Below the pieces are notes generated by a model that was given only the letters and a program-made list of their open reading frames with translations, searched no databases and had not been told where the DNA came from. Source: Candidatus Bathyarchaeia archaeon (GTDB lineage Archaea; Thermoproteota; Bathyarchaeia; Bathyarchaeales; Bathycorpusculaceae). From it: a stretch of DNA of 64,000 bases. Numbering within the stretch: the stretch's first letter is position 1; every line of letters starts with the position of its first letter. The translations under genes and the position numbers were made by a program. Location: NCBI GenBank assembly GCA_038873195.1, contig JAVZEV010000001.1, forward strand, positions 586,490 to 650,489, written 5' to 3'. This document shows, piece by piece, positions 53,563-63,284 of the stretch.

Positions 53563-54497
53563 TTCATCATCTTCCTCCGCAATATCGAGTTAGCGAGAGA
53601 ATACTTGTAAAAGGTTCCAACGGGGTCAACAACTTGTTCGATGACGCTTGGGTTGGTGGCTATGGATGCAAGAGCACTTATTGCTGCGGCGCCTTGGTCG
53701 CTCACCCGCGGTGCTGGACCACCGCAACCCGTGCATGGTATATTCACTTTGGGACATTGCGCGCCGCATCCTGCGCGTGTTGCGGGTCCCATGCAGATGA
53801 CTTGTTGGTCCCAGAAGCATGTTTTGAAGTCATCGTCTATTTCGTAGATTCTTTTTATTTCGTGGAGTTTTCGGTCTTTCTTTTCTCTTGGGCATTCATC
53901 GCAAACTGCCTTTGTCGGAAGTAGGCTGGAGCCTTTTGGTGGGAGTTTGCCGCTTGCAATTGCTTCGATGGCTTGGAGGATGCATGGGATTGGCGGTGGA
54001 CATCCAGAGAGGAAGTAATCCACGTCTACGGTTTGAGCTAAAGTTTTCACTGTGTCATAAAACTCTGGCAGTTCAAGTTCTCCTTCTTTCACTTTTAATG
54101 AGGTTTGCGGGGTTACAGATCGCGGGTTTTTTGTTGAGGGCGTTTCAAAATATGCTCTTTCAAAGATTTTCTCTTTGTTCCAAAGGTTTCCGAGGCCTAT
54201 TACGCATCCGTCGCATGCGCATGAGCCGAATGCCACTAGGGTTTTGGATTTTTGTCTTAGGAGTTTTGCCATGTGCTCGTTTTCTTCGGTTCTTATGGCG
54301 CCGTTGAAGAAGCATACGTCAATGCTTTTGTCTGGCATGGCTTCGACATCTTTGTATTTTATGTCTATGGCTACTGGCCAAAAAACGATGTCGGCGATTT
54401 GTATTACGTCGAGGATTTTTTCGTTTATGTCTAAAACGGCGATTTCGCAGCCTCCGCAGCTTGCTGCCCAGTAGAAGGCAATTTTAAGTTTGTTCAT
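53559..54497 (-). CDS. mvhG: [NiFe]-hydrogenase small subunit, second copy (module B)
   Basis: Begins 'MNKLKIAFYWAASCGGCE' with the proximal-cluster cysteines, followed by 'CDECPREK', 'VICMGPATRAGCGAQC' and 'IPCTGCGG'. It keeps the ligands of module A MvhG but is 15 residues shorter. ATG chosen with 'aggtg' five bases upstream. First gene of module B; the 135-base gap to the ACD gene probably holds the promoter. Confidence 0.95.
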   Translation of the reverse strand: MNKLKIAFYWAASCGGCEIAVLDINEKILDVIQIADIVFWPVAIDIKYKDVEAMPDKSIDVCFFNGAIRTEENEHMAKLLRQKSKTLVAFGSCACDGCVIGLGNLWNKEKIFERAYFETPSTKNPRSVTPQTSLKVKEGELELPEFYDTVKTLAQTVDVDYFLSGCPPPIPCILQAIEAIASGKLPPKGSSLLPTKAVCDECPREKKDRKLHEIKRIYEIDDDFKTCFWDQQVICMGPATRAGCGAQCPKVNIPCTGCGGPAPRVSDQGAAAISALASIATNPSVIEQVVDPVGTFYKYSLANSILRRKMMK

Positions 54498-54632
54498 CTT
54501 GTCACCTGTCTGAAGCAATTTTGATGAAAGAATATGATAATTGCAGTTTCTATAATTTAAATTTAGCCATTAGTAAATAGAAAAATGATGATTAAGCCTT
54601 ATGCGTTAAGCTTAGCTTAAACATGTGACGAG

Positions 54633-57437
54633 TTACGCGGTTAAGGCTTCACCTTTTTCTGTTTCCTTCTGTTCTACTCGTGCGGGTTGCGATTTTGTCT
54701 GTTCTAATACGTGCTCCATGGTTTTTGGCGGTTCACATGACACCGCTTCTTCTTTTAGGCTGAGTGTGCCTTTGACTGTGCCGTCTTCCATGTACTTCAG
54801 TGCAAAACCCATTTTCTGTGTTAGGCTGATGGCTCGGTGGTTGTCCGGCAACATTATCGCGTATAATGTTTCGATGCCCATGTCCCTGCAAATGTCAATT
54901 GTGTAGTCAACCATTTTCGTGCCCAAGCCGAGTCCTTGCCATGGGTCTGCAATTATGAAGGCGATTTCGCCTGTTTTTCCGTCTGGTTCGATGCTGACGC
55001 GGACTACGCCGAGGATTTTTCTTCGTCCTTCTTCGGTTAGTTCGGCGATTATGGCGATTTCGCGGTCGTAGTCGATGTTGCAGTAGCGTACTCGCATTTC
55101 GTGTGGTGTGTCCTTTATTATTTGGAAGAAGCGGTAGCGTATGGATTCTTCGCTGAAGTTTTGGAACATTTCCAGCCATAAGGGTTCGTCTTCGGGTTTT
55201 ATTGGTCTTAACAGCACGGTTCGCCCGTCGCGCATCCGCCATAAAGTCTCATACTTCTTGGGGTAGGGGCTTATCACGAGGTGCTGGTGTGGCTCGATTT
55301 TTTGGAAGACACGTTCTTTGTCTATGAGAATACGCGCGTCTATTGCGCAAGCCTCTTTCTCGTTTATGAAAAGCGGGTTAATGTCAATCTCTTTAATTTG
55401 TGGAAAATCAATTAACAGTTGCGAAAACCGCACGATGATTTCTTCGAGAAGTTTAATGTTAGCGGGCGGCACGTTTCTGTAGCCCTTTAGAAGCTGGTAA
55501 ACTTTGGTTTCTTCCATCATCCGCCTTACCAACGTCTGGTTTAAGGGTGGAAGCCCAAGCGAAAAGTCTTTGAAAAGTTCCACGCCTACGCCGCCCATGC
55601 CGAAGAGGATTACGGGTCCAAAGAGTGGGTCGGTTTTGGCGCCAAGTATGACTTCGTAGCCGCGTTTGTTTATCATTTTTTGCACTGTTACGCCGATGAT
55701 TTCAGCATTGGGGTTGTAGGCTTTGGCGTTTTTTATGATGGTTTCGTAGGCTTCGCGGACTTCGGTTTCGTTTTTCAGGTCGAGGATTACGCCGCCAGCG
55801 TCGGTTTTGTGCGTTATTTGCGGCGAGAGGATTTTTAGAACGACTGGATAGCCGATTTGTGAGGCGCATGAAATTGCTTCTTCTAGTGTCTTAGCGACCA
55901 TTGTTTTTGCTACTGGAAACTCGTAGTATTCTAGTAGTTTTTTGGCTTCGGCTTCGTTTAGGAGCTCGCGATTTTCTGCGGCCGCGTTTCTGATTATTGT
56001 CATTATCGGGCGTTTTGGCGGAGACGCGTCGACTGGGAGCTCTTCTGGTGTTTCGTAGATTAGTTCCAAGTTGCGTTTGTAATGGTACATGTAAAGGTAG
56101 GTTTTGATTGCTTGTTCTGGCGTTCCGTATGTTGGAATGCTGTTTTGGTTTAGGATGCTGTTTGCGTCTTCCACGGCTCCGCGTCCCATGAAGGAAGTTA
56201 AGATTGTCTTGTTTTGGTAGCCCCTGTTCTTTACTACTTCTGCTATGGCTTGTGCGATTTCGACTGGTTCAGCAACTGCTTGAGACGTGTAGATGATTAG
56301 GATGCCGTCCACGTTTTCGTCGTTTAAGCACGCTTCAACTACCGCCTTGTAACGATCTGCATGCGCATCACCTAGAATGTCGATTGGGTTGCCTCTGCTC
56401 CAGTAAGGCGGCAAGATACTGTTAAGATAATCCATTGTTTTCTGGCTTAGTTTGGCGAGTTTTCCGCCTCGCGCGATTAACGCGTCAGTAGCCATGACTC
56501 CGGGTCCGCCTGCGTTTGTGATTATGGCGAGGTTTGGTCCTTTTGGTAGGGGCTGCATGCCTAGGACTTCGGCGGCGTTGAATAGGTCTGCGATTTCTTC
56601 TACGCGTACCATGCCTGCGCGTTTGAATGCAGCGTCGTAAATCATGTCTTCGCCTGTGAGCGAGCCCGTGTGTGATGCGGCGGCTTTTGCGCTTTCTGTG
56701 AATTTGCCTGCTTTTACTACGATTATGGGTTTTGTGCGTGCGAAGTGGCGGGCTGCGCTTAGAAATTTTCGCGCGTTTGTTATGCCTTCTATGTACATGA
56801 GGATGCTGCGGGTTTTTGGGTCTGTTCCGAAATAGTCGATTAAATCGCCGAAGTCTACGTCTATCATTGAGCCTACTGAGACGAAGTTGCTGAAGCCGAT
56901 GTTTTCTTCTATTGCCCAGTCAAGAATTGCGGAGCCAAGCGCGCCAGATTGGCTGATGAAGGCGATGTTGCCTGGTTTGGGCATTTTGCTTATGAAAGTA
57001 GCGTTTAAGTTGACACTTGGGCGAATGACGCCTAAACAGTTTGGTCCGATTATGCGTAAGCCGTATTTGCGTTTTATTTCAGTTATTTTGTCTTCTAGTG
57101 CTTTGCCTTCTTCGCCGATTTCTTTGAAGCCTGCTGAAATTATGATTATGCCTTTTATTCCTGCTTTGCCACATTGTTCGACTATTTCGGGGACGGTTTT
57201 GGCTGGAGTGGCGATAACGGCTAAGTCGACTGGTTCTGGGATTTGGTTAACAGACTGGTAAGCCTTTAAGCCTAAAACTTCTGGCTTGCGAATGTTTACG
57301 GGATAGACTTTGCCATTAAAACCAAGCTCAATAAAATTTTTCATTAACGCATAGCCTACAGTGCCCTCTTCGTCGCTTGCGCCGATTATGGCGACGCTTC
57401 GAGGATTAAAAATCTTATCAAGATACAAGGTAACCAA
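54633..57437 (-). CDS. acd: ADP-forming acyl-CoA synthetase (alpha-beta fusion) with C-terminal GNAT domain
   Basis: Order of domains: CoA-binding (about 5-100), succinyl-CoA-ligase-like (150-290), ATP-grasp (490-700), GNAT (735-895). H256 in 'AASHTGSL' is the phospho-histidine of ADP-forming enzymes, which make ATP from acyl-CoA, ADP and phosphate. 'GLGLGTKMVD' in the last domain is the acetyl-CoA loop of GNATs. The same architecture occurs in bacterial Pat protein acetyltransferases, whose synthetase part is thought inactive. The kept His suggests a working synthetase, perhaps with acetyltransferase activity as well. 934 residues. Confidence 0.9.
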   Translation of the reverse strand: MVTLYLDKIFNPRSVAIIGASDEEGTVGYALMKNFIELGFNGKVYPVNIRKPEVLGLKAYQSVNQIPEPVDLAVIATPAKTVPEIVEQCGKAGIKGIIIISAGFKEIGEEGKALEDKITEIKRKYGLRIIGPNCLGVIRPSVNLNATFISKMPKPGNIAFISQSGALGSAILDWAIEENIGFSNFVSVGSMIDVDFGDLIDYFGTDPKTRSILMYIEGITNARKFLSAARHFARTKPIIVVKAGKFTESAKAAASHTGSLTGEDMIYDAAFKRAGMVRVEEIADLFNAAEVLGMQPLPKGPNLAIITNAGGPGVMATDALIARGGKLAKLSQKTMDYLNSILPPYWSRGNPIDILGDAHADRYKAVVEACLNDENVDGILIIYTSQAVAEPVEIAQAIAEVVKNRGYQNKTILTSFMGRGAVEDANSILNQNSIPTYGTPEQAIKTYLYMYHYKRNLELIYETPEELPVDASPPKRPIMTIIRNAAAENRELLNEAEAKKLLEYYEFPVAKTMVAKTLEEAISCASQIGYPVVLKILSPQITHKTDAGGVILDLKNETEVREAYETIIKNAKAYNPNAEIIGVTVQKMINKRGYEVILGAKTDPLFGPVILFGMGGVGVELFKDFSLGLPPLNQTLVRRMMEETKVYQLLKGYRNVPPANIKLLEEIIVRFSQLLIDFPQIKEIDINPLFINEKEACAIDARILIDKERVFQKIEPHQHLVISPYPKKYETLWRMRDGRTVLLRPIKPEDEPLWLEMFQNFSEESIRYRFFQIIKDTPHEMRVRYCNIDYDREIAIIAELTEEGRRKILGVVRVSIEPDGKTGEIAFIIADPWQGLGLGTKMVDYTIDICRDMGIETLYAIMLPDNHRAISLTQKMGFALKYMEDGTVKGTLSLKEEAVSCEPPKTMEHVLEQTKSQPARVEQKETEKGEALTA

Positions 57438-57636
57438 GACAGAGCAACCATCCAGATAAGTGGTGAATCCTATAGCGGAAATTAAAACTTTGCGACTTAA
57501 TACTACAACTTTCGCTTGAGGAACTTGTTTCTTTCGTTTAACGAAGAGTCATTCGAAATATAAAGAAAAGTGATTTTGGGTTAACATGCGCAAGTATTAA
57601 AAATCAATTGCATGAAAGATAGTGGATTGATGTGTT

Positions 57637-59256
57637 ATGAAAAGAAAAATCGTTCTAACCCTAACATTGACAATACTGGTGTCTGCTTTATTATGTGCAA
57701 AACTTATCTCAATAAACCCTACGAATGCCGTACAAACAACCGTACAACTTCTGTGGACGAATCCCATGCAAGTACACGATGTAGCAGTCTCAGCCAACGG
57801 CAACTACCTAGCCGCAGTAAACAACACCGGCTTACACTATTTCGATGCAGACAGCCCAAACCCAATATGGTCTTACCAGCCCGAAGCGGGCACACTCTTG
57901 TCAGTGGCTATATCCGCTGACGGCGACTACGTGGTAGCAGGCGACACCAACGGCTACCTACACTACTTTAACCAGTCAACCCACAGAACAGGCAGCCAAA
58001 CCACGCCAACATGGACAAGCATGGGCATGGGCCCGGGACCAGTAGAAAAGGGTACATTGGATATGTCGGCAAACGGCAACTACACCGTAGTAGGGGGAAC
58101 AGGCATAAGTATATGGTACTACGCTGGATGCATAGCACGAACAGGACCAGACCAGACTCCAACATGGACCCGCATGGCAGGCGTAAGCGACTACCGCACT
58201 GTCCATATTTCACCAAACGGTAAATACGTGGCAGGCGGCGGAGCAAGCTACGAAGGCGGATTTGTAATTTTCTTCAAAGACGCAGACACGCTTGAAGGAA
58301 ACCCATCACCAACATGGATGGCGCAGACTCAACTAACCAGCACAATAATGGAGTTGGCACTGTCAGACGACGGTTACGCAGTAGCAGCAATAGACTCTGG
58401 ACCAATACCATCAACCCTATATTACTGGGCAAACGCCACAAACCTAACAGGCGACCCAGAGGCAACATGGACAAATCCAAACGCGTTCAGTTGCGTAGAT
58501 ACTAACGGCAATGGCGAAACGGTGGTAACAGGGGGAATCTACTTTACAAGCGTGCACTACTGGGCAAATGCAAGGACACGCGAAGGAACACAAGACGAAG
58601 ATTGGGTAAACCTAACCGAAACAAACGTCTATGACATAGCAATAAGCAAGGACGGAAGCATAATGGCGGTTCCAACCATGGACCCCTCATCAGGCGATTA
58701 CGCAGCTTACTTCTTAACAGCAAATGGTAACATCATAGGCAACATCACGTTGCCGTCTTTCGCAAACATGGTTTCAATGTCCACTGCGGGCACAACAGTA
58801 GCAATGGCTGGACCGGGCTACGACAGCCTATACCTATTCAAAATAGAAACAGACTCAACCCCGCCCTCAATAAACGATGTTTACCAACAACCAGACGAAG
58901 ACAACGTGTATCCAACCAACACTGTAATAGTCTACGCCAACGTGACAGACGACCAAAGCGGAGTAAAACAGGTAATATTAAACTATACTACTGGCAATGG
59001 AACATGGTTCACCCAAACAATGGAGCTTTACATAGCAGACATCTGGAACGCCACAATACCAGCCTTCCCATACTGCACAACAATAACCTACATAATCATA
59101 GCAGAAGATAACGCTTACAACACAATATCAACAGACGAACTGGGATTCGCGCTTCAATACCACGTCATCCCAGAATACACGCCAACACTACTCATACTAG
59201 CGCTAATGACAGCAACAACCCTAACAGCCACAGCCTACAAAAGAAAAAGAAAATAA
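57637..59256 (+). CDS. Secreted beta-propeller surface protein with C-terminal sorting-type anchor
   Basis: Residues 1-31 form a signal peptide. Then about six repeats with 'VAVSANGNYLAA', 'VAISADGDYVVAG', 'VHISPNGKYVAGG' and 'LALSDDGYAVAA' make a WD40-like beta-propeller (about 40-400). A beta-sandwich follows (about 405-505). The end is 'IPEYTP', a hydrophobic helix and 'KRKRK', the layout of PEF-type archaeosortase signals (residues 511-539). It should be exported and anchored outside the cell; Asn/Thr-rich sequence suggests glycosylation. Ligand unknown. Confidence 0.8.
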   Translation: MKRKIVLTLTLTILVSALLCAKLISINPTNAVQTTVQLLWTNPMQVHDVAVSANGNYLAAVNNTGLHYFDADSPNPIWSYQPEAGTLLSVAISADGDYVVAGDTNGYLHYFNQSTHRTGSQTTPTWTSMGMGPGPVEKGTLDMSANGNYTVVGGTGISIWYYAGCIARTGPDQTPTWTRMAGVSDYRTVHISPNGKYVAGGGASYEGGFVIFFKDADTLEGNPSPTWMAQTQLTSTIMELALSDDGYAVAAIDSGPIPSTLYYWANATNLTGDPEATWTNPNAFSCVDTNGNGETVVTGGIYFTSVHYWANARTREGTQDEDWVNLTETNVYDIAISKDGSIMAVPTMDPSSGDYAAYFLTANGNIIGNITLPSFANMVSMSTAGTTVAMAGPGYDSLYLFKIETDSTPPSINDVYQQPDEDNVYPTNTVIVYANVTDDQSGVKQVILNYTTGNGTWFTQTMELYIADIWNATIPAFPYCTTITYIIIAEDNAYNTISTDELGFALQYHVIPEYTPTLLILALMTATTLTATAYKRKRK

Positions 59257-59359
59257 TAACACACCCCATTTTTCTCATTAAACCACAATTCACCGAAAAA
59301 TTCAACCTATATATAAGGGAGGGCTATACCTTCCACGAGCACAAAAAGAACACAATCGC

Positions 59360-61726
59360 CTAAACATTCAACTTCTGCTTTATCGCATTCCGCTTCTCAT
59401 CCGCCAAAGGACCAAACTTCTTAATACGCTCAGTAAACATCACGAACAACTCCGCAGCCTTCTTATACACTGGCAAAGGCACATAACTATACCGCACACG
59501 CATGCTCTCCACGCCAAACTGCGCTAATTCGCGTCCCAACTCAATCATCCGCTTCTTCGTAAACTTCTCATCAATCTCCTCACTGCCCTCAATCACCAAA
59601 ACACCATCCGCGCCAAAAGCAAACGCACTAAACAAATGCTTCCTACCCAAAATCGCCGTAGAAGGAACTGCAACAATACGAATATTCTCCGGATAATTCG
59701 CGCGGTCCAAACCCAAAAAGTCCATACCCGTATAACCAACATTCTTATCCACAAACGCAACAACCCGCACTTCACCAGCATCTTTATCCGCCAAAACACC
59801 ACGCAACTGCGCAAACAACTGCCTACTCGTCGAATTCTTAAAATCAATCGCTTCTTGCGGACAAACAGGAATACAAGCACCACACCCAACACACTGAAAC
59901 GGGTCAACTTTAGCCTTACCATCCACCATAGTAATCGCGTTAACTGGACAAACAGGCACACATGCTTGGCAACCATTACACAAATCCGCAATCACAAACG
60001 CCTTTTCTGGGCTAGTCGTCACATAATCACTCTTCAAAAACAAAGCCGCCTTAGCCGCTGCTCCCAAACCATCACTAACCGTATCACGCACATCCTTAGG
60101 ACTCAAAGCACAACCACAAGCAAAAATTCCAGTAACAAGCGAATCAACAGGATCAAGCTTCGGATGCTTCTCAGTAATGAAACCATCCTCACCAATCGAA
60201 ACCTTCATCTTCTCCGCAAGCTCCTTCAAACCCTTAGGAGGAACCATCGGCGTCGCCAAAGCAACCATGTCAAACTCTGCCTCGCCAACCTCACCAGTCA
60301 ACGTGTCCTCAGCCTGAACCACAAGCTTACCATTACTGTTATTCTTGAAAACTTCCGCCACTTTCCCACGAATAAAAGTAACACCTGCTTCCTGATCACG
60401 CCAATACAAATCCTCATAGCCCTTTCCAGTAGCCCTAATATCCGTATAATAAATCGTAACATCAATACCCAACATTTTCTTCAACACAAAAGCCTGCTTC
60501 AACGCGTACATACAACAAATGCGGCTACAATAAGGAATATACTTCTTATCACGCGAACCAGCACACAAAACAATCGCCACACGCTTAACATCGCTGCCAT
60601 CCGCACGCTTAACATACCCGCCAGTTGGGCCAGTCGCAGAAACAAACCGCTCCAAATCCATCATCGTAATAACATCCTTGTAAACACCATAACCAAAAGT
60701 CTCAAGTTTACGCGCATCATAAAGCTGATAACCAGTAGCCAAAATTATGCCGCCAACCTTCAACTCCACAACCTGCCCAGCATCATCAATATTAATAGCT
60801 TTAGCAGGACAAAGCTGCTCACATTTACGACACTTGTTACACGCTTCAAAATCTATCACATAAGCAGAAGGAACAGCCTGCGGAAACTCAATGTAAGCCG
60901 CCTTTCGCTTAGACAAACCCTCATTAAACTCGTCCGGAACAGAAATCGGACAAACCTTAGCACACACACCACAACTTCTACACTTCTGAACATCCACACC
61001 ACGAGGCTTCATAAACACCTTCACATTATAATTGCCCGGACGCCCACTAACTTCCTGCACCTCAGCATAAGTAAGCAAATTAACATTCGGGTTCCTACCA
61101 ACCTCAGCCATCCTCGGCGTCAAAATACACTGCGCACAATCTAAAGTTGGAAAAACCTTCGTCAACTTCGCCATGTTCCCGCCAATACTAGGCTTACGCT
61201 CAACCAAATGCACCTTATAACCCAAATAACCAAGCTCAAGCGCAGCCGTAATCCCAGCAATCCCACCACCAACAATAAGAATTTCCCGCGAACCCTTCTC
61301 GCTTATAGTTTCTAAAGGCTCAAGCTCCTTACTCCGTTCATAACCACCTCTAATCAAACTTATCGCTTTCTTCGTAGCCTCCTGCGATGAATGTGGACCC
61401 ATAACCCAAGAATCTTGTTCCCGAATATTCACAAACTCAAGCATGTAAGGATTTAACCCAGCCCTTTCCAGCACGCTTTGAAAAGTAGCAAGATGCATGC
61501 GTGGCGTGCAGCTAGCAACTACAACTCTGTCCAGATTCTCCTTTTTTATAGCTTCGGCAATCATTTCTTGAGCTGGTTTAGAGCATAAATACTTGTGATA
61601 TTTGGCTACTGCCACGCCTTCCCAGCTTTTAATGGCGTCAACAACTGCTTTAACGTCCACAACGTCGCCTATGTTTCCGCCACATTCACAGACGAAAATT
61701 CCGATTTTCGGCGTTTTCTTCTCCAT
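59360..61726 (-). CDS. hdrA: HdrA with C-terminal MvhD-like domain lacking its cysteines (third HdrA)
   Basis: 788-residue HdrA. Intact N-terminal domain ('FVCECGGNIG', 'LCSKPAQ', 'SCTPRMH'), FAD fold 'IVGGGIAGITAA' near 149, 'CAQCILTP', 'CRSCGVCAKVCP', 'CNKCRKCEQLCP', 'CSRICCMYALK', 'CNGCQACVPVCP' and 'CVGCGACIPVCP'. The last 140 residues resemble MvhD but the expected cluster cysteines are absent ('VVAFVDKNVGYTG', 'VAVPSTAIL', 'VIEGSEE'). The start ATG has 'ggag' nine bases upstream; 61 codons of open sequence before it lie in the promoter region. Divergent from the HdrD-like gene. Confidence 0.93.
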   Translation of the reverse strand: MEKKTPKIGIFVCECGGNIGDVVDVKAVVDAIKSWEGVAVAKYHKYLCSKPAQEMIAEAIKKENLDRVVVASCTPRMHLATFQSVLERAGLNPYMLEFVNIREQDSWVMGPHSSQEATKKAISLIRGGYERSKELEPLETISEKGSREILIVGGGIAGITAALELGYLGYKVHLVERKPSIGGNMAKLTKVFPTLDCAQCILTPRMAEVGRNPNVNLLTYAEVQEVSGRPGNYNVKVFMKPRGVDVQKCRSCGVCAKVCPISVPDEFNEGLSKRKAAYIEFPQAVPSAYVIDFEACNKCRKCEQLCPAKAINIDDAGQVVELKVGGIILATGYQLYDARKLETFGYGVYKDVITMMDLERFVSATGPTGGYVKRADGSDVKRVAIVLCAGSRDKKYIPYCSRICCMYALKQAFVLKKMLGIDVTIYYTDIRATGKGYEDLYWRDQEAGVTFIRGKVAEVFKNNSNGKLVVQAEDTLTGEVGEAEFDMVALATPMVPPKGLKELAEKMKVSIGEDGFITEKHPKLDPVDSLVTGIFACGCALSPKDVRDTVSDGLGAAAKAALFLKSDYVTTSPEKAFVIADLCNGCQACVPVCPVNAITMVDGKAKVDPFQCVGCGACIPVCPQEAIDFKNSTSRQLFAQLRGVLADKDAGEVRVVAFVDKNVGYTGMDFLGLDRANYPENIRIVAVPSTAILGRKHLFSAFAFGADGVLVIEGSEEIDEKFTKKRMIELGRELAQFGVESMRVRYSYVPLPVYKKAAELFVMFTERIKKFGPLADEKRNAIKQKLNV

Positions 61727-61774
61727 CTTGACAATCTCCGCTTTCCATGATAGTTTTAGATGATACAAGGGAAA

Positions 61775-61788
61775 ACACTTATTAAAAA
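61775..61788 (+). promoter_or_regulatory. Divergent promoter region between HdrA and HdrD-like genes
   Basis: 'cttattaaaaatct' is A/T-rich in both directions and lies about 30 bases before the HdrD-like start and about 50 before the HdrA start. It can serve as TATA box for the former, near-leaderless, and possibly also for the latter. Confidence 0.3.
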
Positions 61789-61815
61789 TCTTATGCCCCA
61801 ATTTAGTTAAAAGTG

Positions 61816-62934
61816 ATGTTGAACATGAACGCTCAAGAACTCGTGCAGAAACACAAGCTTCTCGAGTGCATCCAATGTGGAACATGCACTGGAAGCTGTC
61901 CAGTGGCAAGAAAAGCTAACTTAAACGTTAGAAAATACATGCGTGAAGTCGCCACCTTTGGCAAGTTAACAATTCATCCACAGAACGAGCTATGGAGTTG
62001 CACGACATGCTCAACATGTGGCGTGCGATGCCCAAAAGAAATAAACCCATACGAATTCTTAATCGACATTCGCAGCATGGCTGTTGAAGAAGGACAAATC
62101 GCACCGACAATTCGAGACGCGTTAGAAAGCATATTCAAAAATGGCAACCCTTGGGCAAGAATACGCAATAAGCGTTCAGAATGGAGTCAAGATTTAAATC
62201 TCAAGCATGCTTCGCAAGGCGCAGAAATCCTCTATTATGTCGGCTGCACATCAGCCTATGACCCGAGAGTGCAAAACGTAGCCAAAAGCCTTGTAGCATG
62301 TTTCCAGAAAGCCGGATTAAACTTTGGCGTGTTGGGCGATGAGGAAACATGTTGTGGAAGCGAAGTTTACGGCATGGGCGAAAAGGGCTTGTTCGATTTT
62401 CTCGTTGAAGAAAACATGAAAATTTTCAGCAAATACAACGTAAAGCAAACTGTCACAAACTGTCCCCACGGTTTTCACGCATTCAAAAACAGGTATAATC
62501 AAACAAGCATTGAAGTGCAACATCACACGCAACTGCTTGCAAAACTGATAGACGAGAAAAAACTAACTTTCACAAAAGAAGTTAACAAAAAAGTAATCTA
62601 TCACGACCCATGCTTTCTCGGAAAACAGAACAACATCTACGAAGAACCACGCAAAGTCATCGAAAGCGTGCCAGGAGTAAAACTGTTAGAATTTGACCGT
62701 TCCAAAGCAAGAAGCCTTTGCTGTGAAGGTGGTGGTGGAAGACTTTGGGTTGACATTCCAGGTCCTCGTTTGGCAGAAATCCGCGTTAAGGATGCTGTTG
62801 AAGCTGGTGCGGAGATTTTGGCTGTGGCGTGTCCATTCTGCCTATTGACCATAGAAGATGCTGTTAAGACAACTGGTAACGAGGGCAAAATCCAAATAAT
62901 GGATATAGCGGAACTGCTTGCTTTGGCAATTTAG
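61816..62934 (+). CDS. hdrD: HdrD-like protein (HdrC-HdrB fusion)
   Basis: N-terminal HdrC-type motifs 'CIQCGTCTGSCP' and 'CTTCSTCGVRCP' (residues 17-80) are followed by two CCG domains: 'VGCTSAYD' to 'ETCCGSE' with 'NCPHG', and 'HDPCFLGK' to 'SLCCEGGGG' with 'ACPFC'. It is closely similar to the C-terminal part of TfrB. HdrD pairs with the membrane HdrE in methanogens; no HdrE is here, and the divergent HdrA is the likely partner. GTG, ATG and a second ATG are close together at the start; the first ATG was taken. Confidence 0.92.
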   Translation: MLNMNAQELVQKHKLLECIQCGTCTGSCPVARKANLNVRKYMREVATFGKLTIHPQNELWSCTTCSTCGVRCPKEINPYEFLIDIRSMAVEEGQIAPTIRDALESIFKNGNPWARIRNKRSEWSQDLNLKHASQGAEILYYVGCTSAYDPRVQNVAKSLVACFQKAGLNFGVLGDEETCCGSEVYGMGEKGLFDFLVEENMKIFSKYNVKQTVTNCPHGFHAFKNRYNQTSIEVQHHTQLLAKLIDEKKLTFTKEVNKKVIYHDPCFLGKQNNIYEEPRKVIESVPGVKLLEFDRSKARSLCCEGGGGRLWVDIPGPRLAEIRVKDAVEAGAEILAVACPFCLLTIEDAVKTTGNEGKIQIMDIAELLALAI

Positions 62935-63032
62935 CTTTTTTACATTATTTGTTGTTGGATTTTTCGGAATATTCTTATTTTTCAGAAAAGTCTAAATATT
63001 CCGCTTTGCAATTTCTCTCAGGAAGTGAAAAC

Positions 63033-63272
63033 ATGACTAACAACACGGGATGCTGCAAAGTCGATGCAGTAGTCACTGTTGATTCTAAAGGACAAATCGT
63101 TTTACCAAAAGATTTACGAGAAAAAGCCAGACTGAAACCAAACGATAAATTGGCAGTCATAGGGTGCGAACGTAACGGCGAGGTATGCTGCATCATGATG
63201 GTCAAAGCCGAAGCGCTTGGAAACACGGTGAAAAGCATGCTGGGACCAATATTGAAAGATGTTTTCAAGTAA
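63033..63272 (+). CDS. AbrB/SpoVT-like protein (HgcAB-associated type)
   Basis: A 79-residue protein with the AbrB core 'VDSKGQIVLPKDLREKA', Cys pairs at the N-terminus ('GCCK') and near residue 54 ('VCC'), and a helical tail 'VKSMLGPILKDVF'. This layout resembles small proteins annotated as HgcAB-associated, found beside mercury-methylation or arsenic-methylation genes; hgcA and hgcB are not seen here. The Cys pairs may bind metal or metalloid. The ArsM gene follows after 12 bases, suggesting a metal-responsive operon. ATG with 'agga' upstream. Confidence 0.75.
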   Translation: MTNNTGCCKVDAVVTVDSKGQIVLPKDLREKARLKPNDKLAVIGCERNGEVCCIMMVKAEALGNTVKSMLGPILKDVFK

Positions 63273-63284
63273 GGAGGTGTTAAT

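Noticed and set aside
59636-61144. Long open frame of 502 codons on the plus strand
   Set aside because: It is exactly antisense to the third HdrA gene; the translation is Asn/Thr/Arg-rich without any fold signature, a typical shadow of the minus-strand gene.
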